Shown one piece after another: positions 25,897 to 40,400 of a stretch of DNA of 64,000 nucleotides (its first letter is position 1; every line of letters begins with the position of its first letter). Position numbers and translations under genes: made by a program. A model generated the notes under the pieces. That model worked only from the letters and a program-made list of their open reading frames with translations. It did not search any database and was not told the DNA's origin. The stretch spans positions 5,700,001 through 5,764,000 of the forward strand of contig OX392527.1 in assembly GCA_947623455.1 (NCBI GenBank), read 5' to 3'. The DNA comes from Mimachlamys varia. Taxonomy: Eukaryota > Mollusca > Bivalvia > Pectinida > Pectinidae.

Positions 25897-28179
25897 TTTA
25901 CATTTCATGTGTCAGATGAATTATACATGTATAAGTGCTAGCTGTATGTTTGGTCATGTGTCTTGCATAAGATGTCTATAACTTATGACTTAACAATGTC
26001 TTATCAGGTAATTAATGTATAGCTTAACAATGTATTATCAGGGTAAAGTATATAGTTTATATACAATGTCTGAGAAGGATTATATATGGTTTATATACAG
26101 TGTCTAATGAGGATTATTTTTGCTAGCTATGCGTACATGTTGGTTCTGTGTCTTGTATTGGACATCCGTCTCTTCATTGTAGAGTACAAGTCCCAATGTC
26201 TGGTCCTGTCTTCCTTTCCCCCTGCCTCCAAGTCAAATGTATCAGTCACAAATTGGATATTATCTCTCGGTTTGGGACAGTTTCTACTAGCTGCTAGCAC
26301 ATACACCTGGTTATAGGTTCTGTTGCTAGGTTTGACCTGGATTCTACATCTCCACTTACACTGATCTACACACAGATTTATAACAGAGGTCACACTGGTT
26401 ATAGTCAAAAGGTAAACATATCCCAAACATGTCCTGAAACATGTTCTCATCCAGGCAAATCAGTGTGTGAAGTAGCTTGATTCTTGTGACTGTACTTAGT
26501 CATAGAAGGCCTAAAAATCAATAGATTTATAGGCAGTAGCACTTAAAGCCTAGAGTAAACCATTATCTTTTTGAACTTATAGACAGACCATTTATTTTTT
26601 TTTTAAATGCGCTTCTGCTATGATTGATATACAGTCATACAAATGTAATGATACACTTTTGTTCAGTGATATTACAATGATGTTTCAACGCTGTTTTAGA
26701 TAATTAGAAATTAGGGACTTATCTTTTCAGCATTTCATGTTATGCTATCAATTTCTACCATATTCCTGAATTTATTACATTTTGGCTTCTTTTGATCTTA
26801 CCGGTAATCTTCAAAAAATTCTTTTTCACAATCATTTTTGGAAAACATAAGTATTATGACTCTGCTTCATTACTGAAACAGGTGTATATTATAAACACCT
26901 ATTCATTACTGAAACAGATGTAAAGTCAGCCCCATATTTCTTAAATCGGTGGGGTGGTGGGAAAACTTGAGTTATTCATGTTAAGTGAGTTAAAGTTTCG
27001 CAGGGATGGATGAAACACTTTGTATTAAATGGGGTCGTCGAGTTTCATGCATTTGAAATAACAGATTCTACTGTATAATTTTTTTACACTGGAATAGTTG
27101 TATATTAGTAACACAATTTATAAATAACAAATGTATGTGAACTTTCATTATAACTGAAATTGATGTTTATTATTAACACTATCATGAATTACACATGTAT
27201 TTTGTAGACATTTCATTATAAATGAACTTGATGTATTAAAACATTGCTAAATAGTACAAGTACATGTCATCACTTTATATACAGTGTATATTATCCTGAA
27301 ATAGATGTTTACTTCAACCACTTGAAAATTTAAGTCATCTTATCTTTTCTAATTGCTTTATTTTGTGAGAAAAATACCTATTAATGTATGTATATCAGTT
27401 AAGTAGTATATAATCTTTTCTCTTTGAAGGTCTGTTTTATTTCAGCAGTCATATGAGTTATCCCCCTTTATGACGTTTTGTATTGTCATTAAACAAGTTA
27501 GTCAAATCACTTTCAAACTAGACACATTATACATTTTGTTGAAACAACTTATTCAGGATAATGGGGCTGTGAACAGATTGATTAAGTAGGGATGTTGTGG
27601 CTTACAGATCAAGTTTGTAATCACACCAGGTAGACTGTTTCACTGATAGTGTAGCATCAACTTAAACCAACAGAATTTTAGTTGAAAATTTCTGTATGAT
27701 GTAATGGTCTGCTAAATAGACCGACCTTTGATAAATCACAACTGTAGAGTGTCATGAGAACAGATTATTGGTTATAATGTGTATACCGTTCTATATATAA
27801 ACACCATTTATGGCAGCAAAGGTCAGTTTATTTAAAGTTTCGATTGTTGTTATACAAACAGGTGTGTCACTTTTTACAGCTATGTTGACCATCAGTACTA
27901 TAGTGTATATATGGTACTTTGAACTTTCCCGTGGATATCATTAATATCAGACTAATTATGTGTATGTCACATGTGTTCACATCATGATATCGTCTTTATA
28001 ACATAGTGGAGAAAATTTGCCTTTTATATTTTCAATATTGATTTTTCAATATCTATACATAAATATTTTAATTGCTGCTCTGTATTTAAAATATGACTTC
28101 ATTTTACATAAATTTGCAATGTATAATGCCAAGGTTCCCATCATGAGGTAGAATTGTACTTTTACATTGTATTATCTTC

Positions 28180-28342
28180 CCATGTTTTTTCATATAGCAT
28201 TTCATTATACTCAATGTTTTTCATATAGCATTTCATAATACTCTAAGTTTTTCATGTAACATTTTATCATACTCTATGTTTTTCATATAACATTTGATAA
28301 TACTCAAAATGTTTTTCATATAAAAATTCATTATACTCTATG
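28180..28342. repeat. 31-33 bp imperfect tandem repeat
   Basis: Five diverged copies of gtttttcatatagcatttca followed by ttatactcta, beginning near 28182, 28216, 28247, 28278 and 28311. The spacing is slightly irregular and the array is old. Confidence 0.8.
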
Positions 28343-28486
28343 TTAAATCAAAACAGCTGTATGCTAAAATTATTTGAAAATGTCATTTGTAATGATTTCC
28401 TGGTCTTCTGTATTAAACCATGTTCTCCTCATCTTCTGGTAATGTTTTCTTTTGTGCATATATTCAATAGTATTGGTATTGTACCA

Positions 28487-28492
28487 AATAAA
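28487..28492 (+). terminator. Candidate polyadenylation signal AATAAA
   Basis: A canonical AATAAA hexamer about 2.6 kb after the UBXN8-like stop codon, in the right orientation, with T-rich sequence in the following 100-200 bases. No transcript evidence is available. Confidence 0.4.
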
Positions 28493-29059
28493 TTTGAGTT
28501 GAGTCATTTCAGAAAAATAACAGCACTATTGTGCATATCCCTAACAGTGTAGATGAAATTGACCAATTCTCGTTACCACCTTTGTGTGCATACACTTTGC
28601 CCCCCTCCCCAGCCCATCTTCATTTGTGAAAGTATTATTAAGCTAAAAACAATCTTACGGACATATTCTCACATTTTTACATTGATCAAATGATAAAACA
28701 ACATTTTTTATGTATGCACATAACATTTATTGGAAAAATTTTCAGTTATCAGCGATATGATGGAAAATACAAACAATATAATATTTCATCTCGAGTAGGT
28801 TTGCTGCCATTCTATAGACATTTCAACAGAGAACCTGTATTACTCACCTGCACATTTAAACACAAGAATTCCACGGAAGTGGATGCGTCGCCTGCCCAGC
28901 AAGTTCGGAGATAAGTTTTTAGGAGCTAGCTATGGATATGCATTGTATCAGTTCCAGGTGGAATTTTTATGGTTATCCAAATTGATTTCTATACAATGAA
29001 TTATTTTGTTGATTATAATACATGTGTTTACGTTATGACACTGGCTTGTTGTGGATTAA

Positions 29060-29690
29060 TTTTCTGAAGTTTTCTATTTTTAGTAGCAGTGACCTTGATC
29101 TTTGACCCTGAAAAGCAATCCCAAGCAAGCACTTTTGTTAATGAAGCATTGTATGAAGTTTGAGTTTAATTGGCCCAAGGAAACTGAAGTAACTGCACTC
29201 AAACAGATTTTCTATTTATAGCAACAGTGACTTTGACCTTTGACTTTTGACCCTGAAAAGCAATCCCAAGCGAGCACTTTTGGTAAGGAAGCACTGTATG
29301 AAGTTTGATTTTGATTGGCCCCAGGAAACTGAAGTTATCGCACAGAAACCGAATTTCTATTTATAGTAGCCTTGACCTTTGACCTTCGACCCTGAAAAGC
29401 AATCCCAAGCGAGCACTCTAGGTCAGGAAGTACTCTATGAAGTTTGAGTTTGATAGGCCAAAGGAAACTCAAGTTATCGCACGGAAACCAATTTTCTATA
29501 TATAGCAACAGCGACCTTGACCTTTGACCCTGAAAAGCAATCCCAAGCAAGCACTTTTGGTAAGGAAGCAGTGTATGAAGTTTAAGTTTGATTGGCCCAA
29601 GGAAACTCAAGTTATCGCACGGAAACTGTTGGTGCAGACGCCACCGCCGACATAGTGATCCCTATATGTCGCCTTTTCAGGCGACACAAA
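29060..29690. repeat. Dispersed repeat with four 138-145 bp units
   Basis: The anchor ccctgaaaagcaatcccaag occurs near 29106, 29251, 29390 and 29528. Units also share gaccttgacctttgacc, tatgaagtttgagtttga and ggaaactgaagttatcgcac. After the last unit comes cgccaccgccgacatagtg and gtcgccttttcaggcgacac, a typical terminus of this kind of element with a short hairpin. Same organisation as 23425-24016 but a different sequence family. Confidence 0.75.
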
Positions 29691-30261
29691 AACTATCCTC
29701 ATTAGAAATAGAACTGACTGTATTTGTAACCAGGATGGAAAAGACCCCACGACCAACCCTGGGGACATATCTAATTATCTATATGAGATATGCCCATTAT
29801 TTGCAGAACTATATGATGATGTGATTGGAATCCAGTCCATAACCATGCAGTCATTCAGAAACTCGGTCCCTATGCCTGGTTACATTTCTTTACTGAACTG
29901 TCGTACACAGTATTTGGAGCATCGACTGGCTGTTTCAGAAACTAAGTCCCTAAGGTTATGGCGAGACTCCAGACTGGTTTTACTTTATAAGTAATGTACC
30001 AGAATATAAGTCCATAAGGTTACATAAACTTACAGAACAAAACCATACAGTAAATAATTACTAATGAATGCTCAATTAACTAAACATAAATCTCAACAAC
30101 AAATTGGTACTTAACAACTAATGAATAAAAAACAACTGATCTAGCACCAGTTCTCACATGTTGGTATAAAGACATGCTCATAATAAATAATGGCATCAAC
30201 AAGACCTTGGGTGGTAAGTTTTCACCCTTTATATTACAGTCATAGCTAATCCAAATACTTC
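29691..30261. other. Intergenic, nothing recognised
   Basis: Sequence between the convergent UBXN8-like and POLB genes. No exon, RNA gene or clear element was seen. Confidence 0.5.
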
Positions 30262-31245
30262 TCAGCAGTACAACAGCCAGGGTATCTCTGTTAGATCACA
30301 ATCTCAGTACAACAGCTAGGATAGCTCTGTTAGATCACAATCTCAGTACAACAGCTAGGGTAGCTCTGTTAGATCACAATCTCAGTACAACAGCTAGGGT
30401 AGCTCTGTTAGATCACAATCTCAGTACAACAGCTAGGGTAGCTCTGTTAGATCACAATCTCAGTACAACAGCTAGGGTAGCTCTGTTAGATCACAATCTC
30501 AGTACAACAGCTAGGGTAGCTCTGTTAGATCACAATCTCAGTACAACAACCAGGATAGCTCTGTTAGATAACAATCTCAGTACAACAACTAGGGTAGCTC
30601 TGTTAGATCACAATCTCAGTACAACAACCAGGATAGCTCTGTTAGATAACAATCTCAGTACAACAGCCAGGGTATCTCTGTTAGATCACAATCTCAGTAC
30701 AACAACCAGGATAGCTCTGTTAGATCACAATCTCAGTACAACAGCCAGGGTATCTCTGTTAGATCACAATCTCAGTACAACAGCCAGGGTAGCTCTGTTA
30801 GATCACAATCTCAGTACAACAGCCAGGGTATCTCTGTTAGATCACAATCTCAGTACAACAGCCAGGGTATCTCTGTTAGATCACAATCTCAGTACAACAG
30901 CCAGGATAGCTCTGTTAGATCACAATCTCAGTACAACAGCTAGGGTAGCTCTGTGTTAGATCACAATCTCAGTACAACAGCTAGGGTAGCTCTGTTAGAT
31001 CACAATCTCAGTACAACAACCAGGATAGCTCTGTTAGATCACAATCTCAGTACAACAGCCAGGATAGCTCTGTTAGATCACAATCTCAGTACAACAGCTA
31101 GGATAGCTCTGTTAGATCACAATCTCAGTACAACAGCCAGGATAGCTCTGTTAGATCACAATCTCAGTACAACAGCTAGGATAGCTCTGTTAGATCACAA
31201 TTTCAGTACAACAGCTAGGGTAGCTCTGTTAGACCACAATCTCAG
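30262..31245. repeat. 39-bp tandem repeat array downstream of POLB
   Basis: About 25 copies of cagctagggtagctctgtta followed by gatcacaatctcagtacaa. Variants are cagccagggtatctc, caaccaggatagctc and gataacaat. One unit near 30950 has an extra gt. It begins about 155 bp past the POLB stop codon, so it may be transcribed as 3' UTR if no polyadenylation site lies in the short gap; none of canonical form was seen there. The 112-residue ORF is a repeat artefact. Confidence 0.94.
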
Positions 31246-31400
31246 ATACAGCTGTACTAGAATTCCATTCATTCAAATCATACAGTTGTAATGTCAGTCT
31301 TTCAATTATGTTAATTCTTTTGAACACTATTTCAAGAAATTTTACTGTCTTCATAATACATTTATCACACACAATTTCTATACAGTTGTAGTTATGATGG

Positions 31401-31495
31401 TTACAGATTTCTTTCTTCTGGCTTTTTGAACTTCATCCCAAGGTAATCAAAGATGTCCTCTTCAGAAGATACGGGGAGTGGTTCTCCTGGTGTGC
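31401..31495 (-). CDS. POLB: POLB terminal exon (human residues 305-335)
   Basis: The acceptor reads gatttgtttgacag on the minus strand. It encodes [19 protein letters not shown] through KKPEERNL and a TAA stop. The EPLPV and DIFDY blocks match the pol beta C-terminus. It joins in phase with the split glycine codon of the exon ending at 34467. Confidence 0.93.
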
Positions 31496-34400
31496 CTGTC
31501 AAACAAATCATGGAGAATGTATGCGAGTACAGACTGTAGCTACTCGGGATAATGTCAAACAAAGTAAAAATTATAGGTGAACATGTCATTCAATAACATT
31601 AAAAAGTTTTCTACTTGTTAAGCACCCTTTCTATATCATTACTTTGATAAAGATATTTAAACACTTGCTAATATATTTATATCCCATCAAACAAACACCA
31701 CACATAAGTTATATAGACATTTAGTGAAGTGGATACCCTAATACAACAGATGAGACCTGAACCAAGACAGGAGTATTCAGTATGTGTACAATACGGGGAC
31801 CAGACGTGCCTAACCAAAACTAAAATGCATTAATTCTTAAAAACAAGGTTAGTCATCTGTACATTTTAGGATAATCTTTGTAATTAGAGGACACATAAAA
31901 CAAAAGGCCCATGGGCCTTAGCGTCACATCAGTTTTGAAATCGGCCAGCATTTATATTTTGACACTTAAAGGCCCAATATATGTAACTTCAGGGAAATTT
32001 TCGTGATTCTGAAAAATTCTAAAAAAAAAATCCAGATGATAACCATGCATAGATAAGCCTAAAACAAAGTTAACCTGAGCGGTAACTAACAAGAAACTCT
32101 TGACAAAAAAATGCAAAGAATTGAAAATAATTCAGGTGGGGCCCACTTCAACAACAAACCGAAGGTAGAAGACAGTTCGAAATGAATGCATGTTTACAAA
32201 TAGCGTGTTTCAACTGCTGCTGTACCGGTAACCACAAAAGAATTCATCTTGAATATTGCTGATATCAGTTAATCTTAACTAAATCTATAAATATAATAAG
32301 TTATTAGGCTTGGTTTTCGCTTCAAGATTTGCCGACAGTTACGTATATTTGGCCTTTAATGGAGGCCACTTTCTCGAATCAGGAAATGGAAGCTGCTATC
32401 ATAAGACCCTTTTATCTATGAAGAGAAATTGATTCCATCATATCTGGATTGGAACAGATCTGGAAAAAGCAAACGTATTAGCAGATTTTTTCTCAGGCGT
32501 TTTTACAGTTGAACCAGAAAATACTACAATACCTGTTTTAAATCATTACAGTATATCAAGTCCAATCAACAATACTAAGATAACAGAGAATGAAGTAATA
32601 ACTGCATTGAAAACCGTAAATCTTTCTAAATCGCCTGGACCGGACAACAATCACCCTAAAATATTAAAAGAATCAGCGGAAAAAATCAAAACACCTCTAT
32701 GTGACATTTTCAATAGTTCGCTCGAAAGCGGAGAACTTCCAGACAGTTGGAAGGAGGGGCAAATAACACCAATTCTCAAAAAAGGTGACAAGAAAATTCC
32801 AGGAAACTATAGACCAGTAAGTCTTACCAGTGTTGTATGCAAAAGCATGGAAAAAATTATAAGAAAAAGAATAATGGATCACTTGGAGAAAAATAATCTA
32901 TTAAGTAATCACCAATATGGGTTTGTCAAAGGAAGATCTACAACACTACAATTACTGAAAGTCATTGATAACTGGACAGAAATTCTCGACAAAGGAGGAT
33001 CAATCCAAACTGTGTATTTAGATTTTATGAAGGCATTAGACACTGTACCACACAAGCGCTTAATTGCCAAATTACATTCATATGGGCTATCTTCCGAGAT
33101 CATTAAATGGGTACAGTGTTTCATATCAAATAGGAAACAACGCGTATCAGTAAACGGCGAAGCTTCAAAATGGACGCATGTAACCAGTGGTATTCCTCAG
33201 GGCAGTGTTCTCGGTCCATCATTATTTGTTATATATATCAATGACTTACCAGAATCTATCAAAGCAGCAGTATTCCTATTCACGGACGATACTAAAATTT
33301 ATAACCACAGAGATAATTTTAACCTACAGGAAGATCTGGATCAGCTACAAACTTGGTCAGATATGGCTTCTGAAATTCCACCCGGACAAATGCAAAGTAC
33401 TTACACTAGGAAAACAAATTAATACCGTACCGCTATATCTATATAAAGATACCGATGAAGGAAGGGTTAAAGTCGTATTGGAGAACATTAAAAAAGAAAA
33501 GGATCTTGGAGTAATCACAGATGACAAACTTAAATTTAGTGACCACATACATGATTCAGTCAACAAAGCAAACAAAATAATGGGAACAATTAGAAGAATG
33601 TATACCTATTTAGATGCAACAACTTTTTGTCTCTTGTATAAAGCTCTCGTGAGACCACATCTAGAATACGGAGCGAGCATATGGAATCCATATCAACAAA
33701 AGGATATCAATGAAGTCGAAAACGTACAACGTAGAGCGACAAAGCAGATACCAGGAATGAAAGATTTGAGCTACCAAGAAAGATTAGAAATTCTAAATTT
33801 ACCAACTTGAAAACATAGAAGATTACGAGGAGACATGATCCAAGTATACAAACTGACACATGGATGCTATGACACAACTAGAACAGAAGGATTCTTAAAT
33901 ATAACCAATAACAAACGAACAAGAAGTCATAGTCTTCCACTTGAAAAGGGAATGTATAAACTAAACTTGAGAAAGTATGCTTTTAAGGAAAGAGTGGTTA
34001 ATCATTGGAACTCCCTGCCAAATCATGTCGTCACATCACCAACAATAAAAACATTTGAAGCCCGGCTGGATAAGCACTGGAGACAACCGAAATGCTTCTA
34101 CAATCATGAACTTGACAATAATGAGCTTATTCACTGTCATGGTGTCAGCCTAGAGTCTGACTAAACATACGATCTGGATATATAGGCATTAGTCTGCGTC
34201 TAGTATGATTATATTATATTATTATATTATTCAGATTCTTATTATACTTTCTTGTTGCCTATGTTTGGTATGTGATTGTGATAGGCAACAGTACACTAGA
34301 CAGATAGATACTGACCTGTACTGCCAACTGGCCTCAAACAGTACTCGTTGAGAGTGAAGCCCTGTTCTAAGGCATGTGCCCTCATGTTCTTGTTGCCTGG

Positions 34401-37400
34401 GACACAACCCTATGTTTGGTATGTGACTGTGATAGGCAACAGTACACTAGACAGATAGATACTGACCTGTACTGCCGACTGGCCTCAGACAGTACTCGTT
34501 GAGAGTGAAGCCCTGTTCTAAGGCATGTGCCCTCATGTTCTTGTTGAACTGGTCACTTCCAGTAAAGTAGATTAAGGCACAGAAGTACTGGTCATTAGGG
34601 ATCAACCTGTGGAAGGAAAACCAGGTATTGGAGGTATGGCGTTTATCAGGTTATAGATAACAGATAATGCTGTATTGTTATTGGTCCTCATCCTTATATA
34701 CTGGTCTCTCCAGCTTCACAAAATACTGGGCCTCCGACCAATACCTGGGTGTATACAGACTAGCTTAGTGTTATGTCAATCTTGTATTACCTCCCTTGAG
34801 TCCTTCCACTACCTTCATGGCACCAATAGCATTATCTTTAAACATTCAATATATAGAAATATAAGTTATGAAAAGCTCTATCATCTGGATTACAAAATAT
34901 TTGTCAGGAAAAACATGCATGTATCTTAATTACTTTTTGATTTAGATTATATTATGTTGTTTTTTAATTAAAAAACTATTAAGGTAATACAGTAGACTCC
35001 ACTTAATATCACTTCCCATTTGTCCGAGGAAAACATGATATTAACCGGAACATGATATTAAAAGAAAACGTATTTTCTGACATTTTTCAGCCCTCAAAAC
35101 CGGAAGTGGACTTGGTTAAATGTCGTAGTGCTGTGACTCAACAGAGAAGATTGTTACATAAAGATATTTTATCACTAACACTGTTTTTTCACTCCAGTGA
35201 CAGTATATTCTTTGGTTTTATTCTGGAATGCACTTATTTTCATATATATTGTTCGTACGTAAAATTAACAGTAGGCTAGCTTCACACGAAACGTACTACG
35301 ATTGTTTACTGCAGTGATGTAGGCATACAAGTGGCTGGTATTCTGCATCAAATTCGTGTTTTAAAATCATGACACTCCGTAAATATTTACCGTTATCTTG
35401 ATATGTATACTGGTTTTTCGCCTGTGAAATCTGTTGTTTGTTTAATTTCTTTCGATATTCGCTGCAAGTTCGACATCGTTTTCACAGAGTTTGTCAGTTG
35501 TATACCGCTACCGTGAAATGAACTTTTACATTTGAAACGTGACGTTTCATTGGATGACCTCTAAGCAAATAAAACAACCACGCGATAATATTTAGCCTAA
35601 GTCTCGGCACTTATTCACCAGCCAGCCTAGAATCACGGCATGTTGGCGTCGTACTTTGGCTATTTAAAAATCAAAACAAAGACGATATCTTCGCATTTTA
35701 CGTGAACATTAGCTTAAATTAATTAATTGGACATTTATTGTTTAAAAGACACTTTTTATTTTAATTTCAATCAATATATTTCGTCATGTTTACGGAAGAC
35801 CATCCATTTGTAAGCCTTCTTCACGACAACATGAATTCAATCTTAAGACGAGCTGAAATGAAAAATAGAACTTGTGTTAGGAGCACATGAAATCACACAT
35901 GGCGTTTGATAAGATTACAAAAGTATGGGTTCCCTCACCCAAAGGTGTAATCTTTGCTCCGGTATGCCAAGTCAATCTATTGTTCGACTAGTACTGCAGT
36001 GATCAGGTAGGTGTGAAAGAGACGCAGCTGATGGCGTTGTTTACATAGCGAGTTCAGGTGTGAAACTCGGGTCCCCGGGGCATTTATATGAAATTGTTTC
36101 TAACATTTACCTGTAATTTTTGTATGACAGTGGCCAAAAAAAGTGATATTAACCGAAATCCACTTGGAAACAAGTGATATTAAAAGAATGGCATTACATA
36201 GATTATATAGCACGAAAAACGGTGCATGAAGGAAACATGTTAATAACCGAAAAGTGATATTAACCGACGTGACATTAAGTGGAGTCTACTGTATTCCCAT
36301 TACCAGCCCCAGACACCTGACAGGTATGACAGTCAGTGATGTATACAGATAGGCAGTATGTCCCCGGATCAGCCAATTAAGAAGTGTACCTGGGTACATT
36401 CAGAATAACATTTACAGTAACTTATAGTAACGATCTGTAACTGTAAGCCAATTGCTAACTTATACCCCCGCCCCCCACCTTTGCAATAAAACTTTTATAT
36501 GGCAATGTTGATGTCGAACCCATTTTAATCTGCAAATACATCTACACATCCTCCCTGTGAGTGTGTAGTTTCATTGGAATTGGTTCACATGTTTAGGAAC
36601 AATTTTGTAGCCAAAATATTGCAACAAAAACATGTTTATAGTGACTTGGTTACCATGACAACTATAAATCTGCATAAAATAATCTGCATGCATATCTACA
36701 CATAGCTTCCCGTCCTCATACTGACCTGATATCAATACGTTGGTAGGCGCGGTCTTTCTGGCTGTCAGTATCGCCCAGCTGACACACCCCCTAGTAACAT
36801 ATGTAGAAACTTGTTTATTCTTAAGTCAGTTTCTTTTTAAGAAAACATGAACATCTCTGGTAAATGATATCAAAAAATTGCAAACAAAGTTCATATTAAA
36901 GCAAGAAGTATTTTAAGCAATAATAGTTTTCAATTTAAACTTTAGTTTTCAATTTAAACTATGTTATTTCGATACACCAAATATAATACAATTATATTCG
37001 TTAACAAGGAAATAAAGTATAAAACTTGAAGACTATAGCATGTTACTGACCATGAACTTGACATCTCCCAGTGAGAGTCTGTCTGTAACCAGCCCACTGG
37101 CCTCCAGCTTCTCCACCACCTGAGACAGCAGCTTGGGCTGTGTAACATCCATAAAACATAGCTTTCAAATTATTCCAGTTTGTAAAAAATAAATTATATC
37201 AACAATTATTTTACTGATACAACAAAAGTAATGCTGGTAGTTAATTAGAATAGACTATTTACAGGTGAATATTGAATTTTTCAGCCACAATCTCTAGAGA
37301 GAGGTAATTTCTGTTAATTTTGAAAATCTTGCATTGAAACATGTTGGATGTGCTCCACTGTAACTTAGTGTTACCTACCTTTTTGCCAGACTCAGAAGTA

Positions 37401-40400
37401 AACGAAGGATGGGTCAACAAGATATCTATATCACCACTGGAAGAAGCACCTGGACATAAAGGGAGATAATTCATTATGATAAACAAATAAAACATCATAA
37501 GACATGACATGAAGAGAAGATTGTGTTATTCTTTTTGTTTAATCAAAGAGAATTAAATACAGTAAAACCCTACTAACTCGAACCAAGTTTGCTCGAATAC
37601 CCCTCATTCATCAGTTCGCTTTGTCCAGACCGAGTTTGTACATATTTGACAAAACTTGAATTGCTTGTATTCCTCGAACTATCAGCCAGGTCCCTCGAGT
37701 TTGAGTAAGTTGGGTTTTACTGTACTCTATCATTCAATGAAATGTTTTATCTATTCCTTTATCTGAATGTCAAGAGTTTAAGTGATATCATAAGACAGAC
37801 ATTTCCCAAGGACAAGTGTGAAGTTATATGTAATACGCAAGAAAATAATGATTGTACAATACCTCGACGGAAACTGCCACACACATCACATGAGTACTCC
37901 CTGTCCAGTTTATTGATTTCCTTGATAGCAGCATCCTGAAGGTGAGAATATACAATAACAACACACAACCAAAGCAAACCAATGATCTGTGTCTTAGGAA
38001 TATGTGTCATGGTACGATAACCTAAAACAGGAAGTAAACAGAATCCTACAAGGATATTGTTTTCATTTGTTTCTCTTACCCTGGAAATGTGTTTCTCTTA
38101 CCTTAGACAGGTGATGTGAGGTGTTTCTCTTATCCTGGACATGTGTTTTTCTCACTCTGGGACAGGTGTTTCTCTTATCCTAGACAAGTGTTTCTCTTAC
38201 CTTAGACAGGTGTTTCTCTTACCCTGGACAGGTGTTTCTCTTACCTTAGACAGGTGTTTCTCTTACCCTGGACATGTGTTTCTCTTACCTTAGACAGGTG
38301 TTTCTCTTACCCTGGACAGGTGTTTCTCTTACCACGGACAAGTGTTTCTCTTACCTTAGACATGTGTTTCTCTTACCCTGGACAGGTGTTTCTCTTAGCT
38401 TAGACAGGTGTTTCTCTTACCCTGGACATGTGTTTCTCTTACCTTAGACAGGTGTTTCTCTTACCTTAGACAGGTGTTTCTCTTACCTTAGACAGGTGTT
38501 TCTCTTAGCTTAGACAGGTGTTTCTCTTACCTTAGACAGGTGTTTCTCTTACCCTGGACAGGTGTTTCTCTTACCTTAAACAGGTGTTTCTCTTACCCTG
38601 GACAGGTGTTTCTCTTACCCTAGACAGGTGTTTCTCTTACCTTAGACAGGTGTTTCTCTTACCTTAGACAGGTGTTTCTCTTACCCTAGACAGGCGTTTC
38701 TCTTAGCTTAGACAGGTGTTTCTCTTAGCTTAGACAGGTGTTTCTCTTACCCTGGACAGGTGTTTCTCTTACCTTAGACAGGTGTTTCTCTAACCCTGGA
38801 CAGGTGTTTCTCATACCTTAGACATATGTTTCTCTTACCCTGGACAGGTGTTTCTCTTACCTTAGACATATGTTTCTCTTACCCTGGACATATGTTTCTC
38901 TAACCCTAGACAGGTTTATCTCTTACCCTGGACAAGGATTTCTTAACCTAGACAGGTGTTTCTTTTACCTTAGACAGACATTTCTCTGACACAGAAACAA
39001 AACAGAAAGGAGAAAAGAAAATAAGTATCCAATTTTAATTTTTCCTAATGTTACTTATATGTATGGTTTTCTGAACTGGTATCAAATTCTGAATACAGGT
39101 ACTCAGGAATCTAACCAAATATTAATCCTTCCCTTTGTAAGATGTTGAATATAAGTCAAATATAGGAAACATTATAAGTCAAAAGCAACACTGCAAGATA
39201 ACCATCAATTCATGCAAAAATATTACCCTTAGTTGAATGACTTCGTGTCTTGGAATTCTTTTTTCAAAATCTTCATAGTATCTGCAAAAATGGCATATAG
39301 CTATAAGATAGTAGGTACAGTCAAACCTGTATTAAGCAGTCACCCACCAGAATCTCACAACAAAGAACAAAGTTTTCATCAATTTATTGCTTCTGAAAGA
39401 CCTTTCCAATTATGGTTTGTTTGCTACTTTTGACAATAAGTTTGTCATGTTCAGCCTGACTATTCCCCCCATGTAAAGTTAAGTTGGTTTTCAGTTTAGA
39501 TATTATTTTGACCTTCTCCCATGTAAAGTTAAGTTGATTTTCAGTTTAGATATTATTTTGACCTCCCCCCATGTAAAGTTAAGTTGGTTTTCAGTTTAGA
39601 TATTATTTTGACCTCCCCCCATGTAAAGTTAAGTTGGTTTTCAGTTTAGATATTATTTTGACCTCCCCCCATGTAAAGTTAAGTTGGTTTTCAGTTTAGA
39701 TATTATTTTGACCTCCCCCCATGTAAAGTTAAGTTGGTTTTCAGTTTAGATATTATTTTGACCTCCCCCCATGTAAAGTTAAGCTTGTTTTCAGTTCAAA
39801 TATTATTTTGACCTTCTCCCTTGTATGGTTAAGTTGGTTTTCAGTTCAGATATTATTTTGACCTCCCCCCATGTACCGGTATGTTTAAGTTGGTTTTCAG
39901 TTCAGATATTATTTCGACCTTCCCCCTTGTATGATTAAGTTGGTTTTCAGTTCAGATATTATTTTGACCTTCTCCCATGTAAAGTTAAGTTGGTTTTCAG
40001 TTCAGATATTGTTTTGACCTTCCCCCATGTAAAGTTAAGTTGGTTTTCAGTTCAGATATTATTTTGACCTTCTCCCATATATGGTTAAGATGGTTTTTAG
40101 TTCAGATATTATTTCGACCTTCTCCCATATATGGTTAAGTTGATTTTCAGTTCAGATATTATTTTGACCTTCTCCCATATATGGTTAAGTTGATTTTCAG
40201 TTCAGATGTTGTTTTGACCTCCCCCTTTGTAAAATTAAGTTGGTCTATGAAGTATGTATGCTGTAGAAAGTTAATTTTTCGGTGCATATTTAACTTGAAT
40301 ATAACTCTGGATACACTCACTTCAGTCCAATCTGCTGGTGGTGGTTAAGTTTGTCAGTGTGCTTCCGGAGATCTGAAATACAGCATATTGTACTGAATAT

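Larger units (their letters stand above)
25897..28510 (+). other. UBXN8: Probable 3' UTR of the UBXN8-like gene
   Basis: AT-rich, non-coding sequence after the stop codon. The first clear AATAAA found on this strand is at 28487-28492. ATTAAA variants occur earlier (about 27025, 27235 and 27489), so shorter transcripts are possible. A five-copy 31-33 bp repeat lies inside at 28180-28342. The UTR end is inferred. Confidence 0.5.
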
